From positions 1,922,001 to 1,986,000 of the forward strand of contig OZ251505.1 in NCBI GenBank assembly GCA_965242795.1: a stretch of DNA of 64,000 bases. The letters run 5' to 3'. Below the pieces are notes generated by a model. It saw only the letters and a program-made list of their open reading frames with translations, was not told where the DNA came from and did not search any database. Both the position numbers and the translations under genes were made by a program. Positions 58,758-64,000 of the stretch are shown here, one piece after another; within the stretch, counting starts at the first letter, position 1, and each line of letters starts with the position of its first letter. This DNA comes from Bin18 sp965242795. Lineage in GTDB: Bacteria; Desulfobacterota; Binatia; Bin18.

Positions 58758-60519
58758 ATGGCCCCGCCCGTTTCGCTTTCGATCCCCTCTGAAAAACCGG
58801 CCGCGGCATGGTGTCCATTCCCCACACTGGCCGCGCTCCGGCGCTTCCGCTCCACGCAGTCTTACGCCGCTGTCGGGGCGGAATTCAGTGCCGCGGCGAA
58901 CGTGCTGTTGCTCGTGGCGCCGGTGTACATGTTGCAGATCTACGACCGGGTACTGCCGAGTGCGAGCCACGCCACCCTGCTCGCCCTGACGGGCGTAGCA
59001 GTCTTCCTGTTGAGTTGTTTCGGGCTGCTGGATTGGGTGCGCCAGCGGCTGATGACGCGCGTCGCGCTGACCCTGCATGACGGCCGCCGTCGATGCGGTA
59101 TTGGCGGGGACGTACCACGCCAGCCTGCGGCGGGCGCGGCAGAGCGGCGGGCAGCCGGTGCGCGACCTGACCACGGTCCGCCAATTCCTGAACACGCCCT
59201 CGACCTTGGCCTTCTTCGACGCGCCCTGGGCGCCGGTGTTTCTGACGGTGATTTTTCCGATTCATCCCTGGCTGGGCGTCTTGGCCCTTTGCAGCACGGT
59301 GACGTTGCTGGCGTTGGGGATGCTGACGGAGACGCGGTCGCGGGGGCCGTACCGGACGGCGGGGGAGCAGGCGGCGGACGCGCAACGGTTCGCAGAGAAC
59401 GGGTTGCGGCACGCCGACGTGTTGGCGGCGATGGGGATGTACGGCGCCTTCCGCCGACGCTGGCACCGCCGACATGATCGGAGCGTGGCCGCCTACGCCG
59501 AAGGTGGGGCGCGGTTGAGCGCGTTATTGGCGACGACGAAGACGGTACGGCAGACGGTCCAGGTGGGGACGTTGGGATTGGGCGCCTGGCTGGTGCTGGC
59601 GCAGGAGATCACGCCGGGGATGATGATCGCGGCGTCGATCATCCTGAGCCGGGCGTTGGCGCCGATCGAGCAAGGGATTGCGGCGTGGCGGGGCTGTGTG
59701 ACGGCGCGCACGGCGTGGGCCCGGCTGAACACGTTGATCCAACGCACGCCCTCATTGGAGGAACGGGGGACGACACTGCCCCGACCGACCGGGTTGGTAC
59801 AGGTCGAAGGCGTGATCGCGGTTCCCCCGGGCGTCAGCCGGCCGGTACTGCACGACGTCAGCTTGACGTTACGACCGGGAACGGTGACGGCGGTGGTGGG
59901 GCCGAGCGGGAGCGGCAAGAGCACGCTGGCGCGGGTGTTGGTGGGCGTGTGGCCGGCGCAGGCCGGGCACGCCCGCTTGGACGGCGTAGCCATCGGCGAA
60001 TGGCCGGTCGCGCGCCGCCTTCAGCACATCGGCTACCTGCCGCAGGAAGTGGAACTGTTCGAGGGCAGTCTGGCCGAGAACGTCGCGCGATTGGGAGAGC
60101 CGGACGACGCCGCGGTGTTGGCAGCAGCCCGGTTGGCGCATTGTCACGATGTGTTGATGCGGCTGCCGGAGCATTACGACACGGCGATTGCCGAAGGCGG
60201 GGCGAATCTGTCGGCGGGGCAGCGGTAGCGCGTCGGGTTGGCGCGGGCGGTCTATGGCGATCCGGTCTTCGTGGTGCTGGACGAACCGGACGCCAACCTG
60301 GATGGGGAAGGGGAAGCGGCCTTGCTCAAGACGCTCCAAGCGTTGGCGCAGCGCAAGGCGACCATGGTGGTAGTGACGCACACCCCGCGGCTGTTGCGGG
60401 GCGTGGAGCAGGTAGTGGTGTTGCAAGAGGGACAGGTGTGGACGGCGGCCCGCGGGAGTCGGTCTTGCAACGGCTGGTGCGCCCGGCCCCCTCGATCCGC
60501 CGGCGAACCGGATGAGTAG
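58758..60519 (+). pseudogene. Type I secretion ABC exporter (PrtD/HlyB-like), frameshifted and stop-interrupted
   Basis: Membrane domain begins TQSYAAVGAEFSAAANVLLL and VAPVYMLQIYDRVLPSASHA (PrtD/LapB class), then shifts frame near 59085 and continues AAVDAVLAGTYHASLRRARQ, FLNTPSTLAFFDAPWAPVFL. ATPase: VVGPSGSGKSTLARVLVG (Walker A), IGYLPQEVELFEGSLAENVA, signature NLSAGQR then a TAG at 60226 where Gln is expected, RVGLARAVYG, VFVVLDEPDANLD. A further shift near 60445 moves the natural end ESVLQRLVRPAPSIRRR into another frame. Without suppression it cannot make a working ATPase. No HlyD or TolC partner follows. Confidence 0.88.
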
Positions 60520-60541
60520 GGGCGTAAAATCTTACGCCCCT
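60518..60541 (+). terminator. Hairpin after the exporter gene, member of a repeat family
   Basis: GGGGCGTAA-AATC-TTACGCCCC, a perfect 9-bp stem at the end of the exporter. Related hairpins (GGGGyGaAA/TTTCGCCCC type) are at 32138 and 63521. Confidence 0.65.
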
Positions 60542-61031
60542 CCGCCTGACGAGCGGCAAAAAGGCGTCTCAGGATCGTCAAGTATGTATTCCCTTTTGTA
60601 ATCGTCTCCGCCCAGCTTTTCTAGAGAATTACATGCAAGCTGCTCCCACCCGGTGGTCATTCCCGCGCCTCCCATCGTCATTCCCGCGCAAGCGGGAATC
60701 CAGGGGATGGATACCGGCTTGCGCCGGTATGACGAGAAAAAGCGGTCTTCGGAATCGTTAAGTATGGAATCCCCTTCCTATCCCCTCTCTCCTGGCAGGC
60801 TGAGGGGGGAGGCCCTACCCTGGTTGATATCGTGGTGCGGAGACGGGTCTCCCCTGGATTCCCGGCGCCTGCCCCAGCCTGCCCCGGACCCGATCCGGGG
60901 AACCTGATCCGGGGTTCGCCGGAGTGATGGAGGGAGGGAAGGCCACCCAAGGAAATCTCGAACTGATGCACGACCTTCTCCCGAGATGCGTCGGACGCGC
61001 AGGGGAACCCGTGGAGTCGGGGCCACGGGTG
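60542..61031. repeat. Intergenic region with tandem palindromic repeats
   Basis: No gene. At 60680-60699 is ATTCCCGC-GCAA-GCGGGAAT and at 60711-60730 ATACCGGC-TTGC-GCCGGTAT, two perfect 8-bp hairpins in tandem, the widespread proteobacterial type in which a shortened Pro-like REP precedes a compensated variant. A CTCTCTCCTGGCAGGCTGAG hairpin repeat is near 60784 and a CCCGATCCGGGG palindrome near 60890. Confidence 0.7.
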
Positions 61032-61640
61032 TTACGCGCGCCACGTCAGCAGCGGGAGCCAGCCGAGCCACGCCAGAACGCCCGCAATCGGCAGGTAAAC
61101 GACGGCGGCGACCAGTCCACCTGTGCGGACGTATCGGGGACATCGCTGCCAAACGCGGGCGAGATGGAGGCTCCCCAGCACGGCGAACGACGGCCAGAGC
61201 AGGCTGCCCAGCAGCAACGCCAGCGCGTGCGGGCCGGGACGGCCGAGCAGGAGGAGACGGTCGAGCGGGGCCGTCACGCCCAGCACGAAGAAGCCGGCGA
61301 GCAGCGCGCACAGCGAGATGCCCGCGGCGCCGAAGGAGAGTAGCGGGGCGGCCGGTCCCGCCCAGGCACGACCGAGCAGCCATCCCGCACCGACGGCGAG
61401 TGCGGCCAGCACGCTCAGGACGACGACACAGGCCCCGACTGCCAAGCCGACACTCAGCCCCAAGGCTTCCGCGGGGGCGAGTCGGCGGAAGGTGTCCTGA
61501 TACTCCCCGAACAGGACCGTGCGACCCTCGTCCTCCAGAAAGAGATGGGTTGCGGCCGGCGAGGCCGGCGTACGATGGAATCGGGCCGTCAGGGGGATGA
61601 TGGCGGTCGTCGCGCCGATCGGCAGCAGCGGGCGGCCACG
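61032..61640 (-). pseudogene. C-terminal part of a multi-spanning membrane protein
   Basis: An open frame with no start runs from ~61640 to a TAA at 61032. It begins RGRPLLPIGATTAIIPLTAR, has a globular segment THLFLEDEGRTVLFGEYQDT, then four to five hydrophobic helices (GLSVGLAVGACVVVLSVLAA, SFGAAGISLCALLAGFFVLG, LALLLGSLLWPSFAVLGSLH, VYLPIAGVLAWLGWLPLLTW). The architecture resembles membrane-anchored serine-hydrolase (beta-lactamase-like) proteins often found beside TonB receptors, but the catalytic part is absent and this is a guess. It is joined at ~61640 to a receptor fragment. Confidence 0.5.
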
Positions 61641-61965
61641 TTGTCGATGAAGAGTTTGAGGATGAACCAGGACGACCGATAGTTGCCTACACGTTGGCCA
61701 GGACGAAATCGTCCAACGTATCCGTCAGGAGCGGCGATGCGAGCCCGGAAATCGTCCGTGTACTCGAAATCGACGCCGAGGAACACGCCCGACGCGTATA
61801 GATAGAACGCGCCGGCGGCGACGTTCCAGCGCGGCGCTTCGGGAAAGGCTTCGCCCGACAGATCGCGGCCGGCCAGATTGAACGTGTCGAATTCGGTCTC
61901 CACGAAGCCGACGGAAAAGAATCCTGACAGGCCGAAGGGAAGCCGGCCGCGCCTCTAGCGGCACG
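61641..61965 (-). pseudogene. TonB-dependent receptor, C-terminal barrel fragment
   Basis: Reads SGFFSVGFVETEFDTFNLAG, EAFPEAPRWNVAAGAFYLYA, SGVFLGVDFEYTDDFRARIA and SWFILKLFIDNVA, strands of the last third of a TonB-dependent receptor. No plug, no start, and the terminal strands are replaced by the membrane-protein frame at ~61640. It belongs to a different receptor from the one at 49.8-54.5 kb. Confidence 0.75.
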
Positions 61966-62016
61966 TTTACCACTCCCGCGCCCGGGGACAGTTCGTCTTC
62001 GCCTCCCCTGCCCCTG

Positions 62017-62709
62017 ATGTTGCGACTGCATGCCAGCCTGCTGGCCGGACTGCCGGGGACGTTGTTCCTCGGCGTCATGGGACTGCTGTTCGTCGCGGCG
62101 CCGGTCTCGGGCGCGGTCGTGTACGGGCCGTTCATGTGCCCGCTGCCGTTCGGAATGGTGCGGCGGGATCGGGCAACCCGCCTACGGTGGCTGGACCTGT
62201 ACGACCTGCTCGGCATCGTCACCCTGGTTTGGGTGCTAGTGGTCGGCCTGACCTGGGTACCGCGGGAGGCCGTCACCGACGTCCCTGGTCTCGGGACAGA
62301 GGTGGCCGAGACGCCACGCACCGCCGAGCCCGACTTGGAAGGAGGCTCCATCGCCTTTCCGGGCACACTGTTCGCCGGCCGGCACCGCTCATGCGCGGGG
62401 GACACACCGCTGACCGAGCGGCTCGTCAAACCGGTACTGATCCACGCGCAGACCGGCACCCTGACCGCCGCCCGTGCCTTGCCCTGGTACGTCACCGAGC
62501 TGCTGGTGTCGCAACCGCTCCACTTCGGCGACTCCGGCGGCCTGCCGCTCAAGATCCCCTGGGCCGCGCTGAATGTCGTCACGGTCCTCGTGCTCGTCAG
62601 CGACCTGTATCTGTGGGGCAAACGGCGCAAGACCTGGGTCGAGGACCGCGCCCACACCGTGGCGGTCGACACGCCGGCCAGCGCCGCCAAGTGGGGAGGC
62701 CCGGCATGA
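62017..62709 (+). CDS. PepSY-associated membrane protein (PiuB-like), N-terminally truncated
   Basis: About 230 aa. LRLHASLLAGLPGTLFLGVM, VAAPVSGAVVYGPFMCPLPF, RLRWLDLYDLLGIVTLVWVL, then a periplasmic part and ARALPWYVTELLVSQPLHFG, GGLPLKIPWAALNVVTVLVL match the C-terminal half of PepSY_TM/PiuB iron-regulated membrane proteins, which accompany siderophore receptors and are thought to reduce imported ferric siderophores. The usual first ~150 residues are missing, as if the gene were cut at ~62000. The ATG at 62017 is internal to the family. Overlaps the next gene by ATGA. Confidence 0.72.
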   Translation: MLRLHASLLAGLPGTLFLGVMGLLFVAAPVSGAVVYGPFMCPLPFGMVRRDRATRLRWLDLYDLLGIVTLVWVLVVGLTWVPREAVTDVPGLGTEVAETPRTAEPDLEGGSIAFPGTLFAGRHRSCAGDTPLTERLVKPVLIHAQTGTLTAARALPWYVTELLVSQPLHFGDSGGLPLKIPWAALNVVTVLVLVSDLYLWGKRRKTWVEDRAHTVAVDTPASAAKWGGPA

Positions 62710-63017
62710 ATGCCCGGCTCTGCAGGGGGCGGATATGGGCGCCTCCTGCCGCGTTCGGCCTGCTCTCGGCGCTGGTCGCCGACGGCGTGGAGGATGGGCT
62801 GTCCTGGGCGGCGTTGGCCGCGCCGGCCGGCGTCTGTGTGCTGGGGGGAGGGGGGAGTACTACGCGTTCAGGTAATACGGGCCGTGCGGCCGACATGCTT
62901 CCAACGCATGCGGCCGGCCATCGGCAGGATCGCAGGATATTGCCCACCGGGAGACGCCTGCGGTTGACTGGGCTTCCGGGTGTGGTAGAGATGTTCGCTA
63001 GTCCGACGCGGGTGTAG
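62706..63017 (+). CDS. Small membrane protein accompanying PiuB, C-terminus aberrant
   Basis: Starts MNARLCRGRIWAPPAAFGLL, with hydrophobic segments AAFGLLSALVADGVEDGLSW and AALAAPAGVCVLGG; this matches the ~80-aa two-helix proteins usually encoded after PiuB-like genes. After residue ~52 a G-rich run (GGGGGGAGGGGGG at ~62839) appears to shift the frame, and the remainder (STTRSGNTGRAADMLPT and onward) looks random and runs into tRNA-Gly. The natural end was probably near 62870. Confidence 0.5.
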   Translation: MNARLCRGRIWAPPAAFGLLSALVADGVEDGLSWAALAAPAGVCVLGGGGSTTRSGNTGRAADMLPTHAAGHRQDRRILPTGRRLRLTGLPGVVEMFASPTRV

Positions 63018-63081
63018 CTCAGCTGGCTAGAGCGTGTGCTTGCCAAGCACAAGGTCGCCGGTTCGATCCCGGTCACCCGCT
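63008..63081 (+). tRNA. tRNA-Gly (anticodon GCC)
   Basis: Acceptor stem GCGGGTG/CACCCGC, D arm GCTC-AGCTGGCTA-GAGC, anticodon stem TGTGC/GCACA around loop TTGCCAA, T arm GCCGG-TTCGATC-CCGGT, discriminator T. The anticodon GCC reads glycine codons GGC/GGU. CCA is not encoded. The small PiuB-associated open frame overlaps its first bases, another sign that the end of that frame is not natural. Confidence 0.95.
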
Positions 63082-63161
63082 CTCCTCCTTCCCACACAGT
63101 AAACGAACGAAGAACGGGTGTTCTCATCCGAGAATCCTCCCCTAATCAGCACCTCCAAAGT

Positions 63162-63400
63162 GTCGGGGCAACCCCCGGGGGTTGCCCCGACAACGGCGTA
63201 ACGTTTGCGGGGCAGTCGTTGTTGGGGTGATCGGGGGGCGTAGGGGCAGGTGCCCGTGACCGTCCTGTTCGCTGGGTGACTCTGGGGGCGGGCAACCACC
63301 CTTCGACAGGCTCAGGGACCACAGGGGGTTGCCCCTACAACGGCGCGGCGTTTACGGGGCGGCATCGGCGGGTGTAGGGGCAGGCCCCCGTGCCTGCCCT
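63162..63400. repeat. Cluster of GTAGGGGCA-type palindromic repeats
   Basis: 63162-63191 is a perfect 15+15 bp palindrome (GTCGGGGCAACCCCC and its complement). 63319-63338 equals the right arm of the inverted repeat at 10178-10240. 63374-63400 is a variant GTAGGGGCAGGCCCCCGTGC. A CTTCGACAGGCTCAGGGACC copy lies at 63301. No gene is present in 63082-63465. Confidence 0.8.
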
Positions 63401-63465
63401 TCCCCGCAGCGACACACCCGAACGACAAGACGGCAATGCGGCACTCGACACAGTACAGCCAGAAT

Positions 63466-63498
63466 GAAAAACGGGCGGCCTCTGGCGAGACCGCCCGT
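63466..63498 (-). terminator. Rho-independent terminator of the outer-membrane protein gene
   Basis: Reading leftwards, ACGGGCGG and CCGCCCGT form an 8-bp stem with a 12-nt loop followed by TTTTTC, 57 bp after the stop of the leftward gene at 63555. A second hairpin (GGCGAAAGATTCTTCGCC at 63523-63540, the same family as 60518) lies in between. Confidence 0.75.
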
Positions 63499-63554
63499 CG
63501 GGGCAGATCGGGGTGGGGGAGAGGCGAAGAATCTTTCGCCCCTCCGGGGGAGGA

Positions 63555-64000
63555 TTACAGCAGGTAGTACTGCAACCGGAACCACACCGTGTCGCGGTCC
63601 GCGTAGTAGTTGAGTAGCGACCCGACGTCGTTGGTGCTGCCCGGATAGATGGCCGCCCCCACGAACAGGTCCAGGTTGCGGATCAGCCAGTCGTGCCAGT
63701 ACGTCTGCGCCAGGATGACCGGCTGCTTGTCGTTGACCGAATAGCCCACCGCGAACAGCGGCTCCAGCTTCCCGCGGAAATAGAAGCCGGACGTGCCGAA
63801 CGTGGACAACTGCTCCCAGCGCTGCATCCGGTCGCGTGGCGCGTTGGTCACCACGTTGATGCCCGACGGCCGGTTGTTGTTCTGGTAGGTCGTCAGCGCC
63901 TGGAAGGTGTAGAACGTGGCCTGGTCGCCGATGCCGCCCGGCAACCGCTTCGTCCACGCCATGCCCGGCAGACTGCCCAGCGACTGGATCAGGTCGAAGC
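63555..64000 (-). CDS. Outer-membrane beta-barrel protein (DUF1302-like), C-terminal part
   Basis: Leftward gene entering from the right edge; ~148 codons visible, no start. Alternating hydrophobic strands such as DQATFYTFQALTTYQNNN, STFGTSGFYFRGKLEPLFAV and HDWLIRNLDLFVGAAIYPG, with a final strand DTVWFRLQYYLL ending in hydrophobic/aromatic residues, indicate an outer-membrane barrel. The style resembles DUF1302 proteins, which are often encoded with DUF1329 lipoproteins and RND transporters, but the diagnostic N-terminus is outside the window. Unlike its left neighbours it shows no disruption. Confidence 0.6.
   Translation of the reverse strand, partial: FDLIQSLGSLPGMAWTKRLPGGIGDQATFYTFQALTTYQNNNRPSGINVVTNAPRDRMQRWEQLSTFGTSGFYFRGKLEPLFAVGYSVNDKQPVILAQTYWHDWLIRNLDLFVGAAIYPGSTNDVGSLLNYYADRDTVWFRLQYYLL

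Noticed and set aside
48986..60228. Three conserved frames interrupted by TAG (48986-49043, 54754, 60226) suggested amber recoding (for example pyrrolysine or a suppressor tRNA).
   Set aside because: Many intact genes in the window end naturally at TAG (LON-domain protein, thiolase, S15), the same loci also carry frameshifts, and the autotransporter is cut by TAA. Decay or error explains it better.

Overview
The window is high-GC DNA from a diderm (Gram-negative) bacterium. It carries TonB/ExbBD genes, TonB-dependent receptors, autotransporter and type I secretion genes, and a lipoprotein. The gene order greA-rimP-nusA-ylxR-infB-ylxP-rbfA-truB-rpsO-pnp, together with many acyl-CoA genes (dehydrogenase, ligase, hydratase, thiolase, DUF35), an LLM-type flavin oxidoreductase and two PPOX proteins, fits an environmental, metagenome-type lineage near the old Deltaproteobacteria, Methylomirabilota or Binatota. 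The sequence alone does not settle the phylum.

Layout. 0-5.6 kb: the end of thiC, an XRE regulator, tRNA-Val, and a leftward operon LLM oxidoreductase-maf-yggS-proC-yggT-fmdB. 5.6-10.9 kb: lipoprotein, acyl-CoA dehydrogenase, two PPOX proteins, der. 11.0-13.5 kb: a small defence/stability patch with a DNA methyltransferase carrying a nuclease-like tail, then a PIN toxin with an RHH antitoxin and a palindromic operator. 13.5-18.4 kb: queG, an A-type Fe-S carrier, gph, a divergent folP, a GST and a LON-domain protein. 18.4-24.3 kb: a rightward redox/sulfur-transfer cluster of NuoI, rhodanese-MoeB, a 16-Cys ferredoxin, an FAD oxidoreductase and MoaD, running into transketolase. It resembles a tungsten aldehyde oxidoreductase operon that lacks its tungsten subunit. 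24.4-29.1 kb: trmB, two SDRs, enoyl-CoA hydratase, thioesterase, coaBC. 29.5-32.1 kb: two broken genes (DUF1640, autotransporter). 32.5-35.8 kb: purN, comF, DUF35, thiolase. 35.9-48.6 kb: the transcription/translation operon, interrupted by an acyl-CoA ligase between 99-bp direct repeats, ending in pnp and dut.

48.7-63 kb is very different. It is a graveyard of iron-uptake and secretion genes: fragments of FecCD and FecE, PiuC fused to a receptor stub, a TonB receptor split by about 3.2 kb that contains an intact UvrD-type helicase-nuclease, a 27-base G tract, exbB-exbD plus a stop-interrupted second exbD, an intact RTX protein beside a broken type I exporter, and PepSY/receptor pieces. The core half of the window is almost free of frameshifts, so the damage is concentrated in cell-surface functions. 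Either real gene decay or locally poor assembly could produce this. The window closes with tRNA-Gly, clusters of palindromic repeats and a partial outer-membrane protein.
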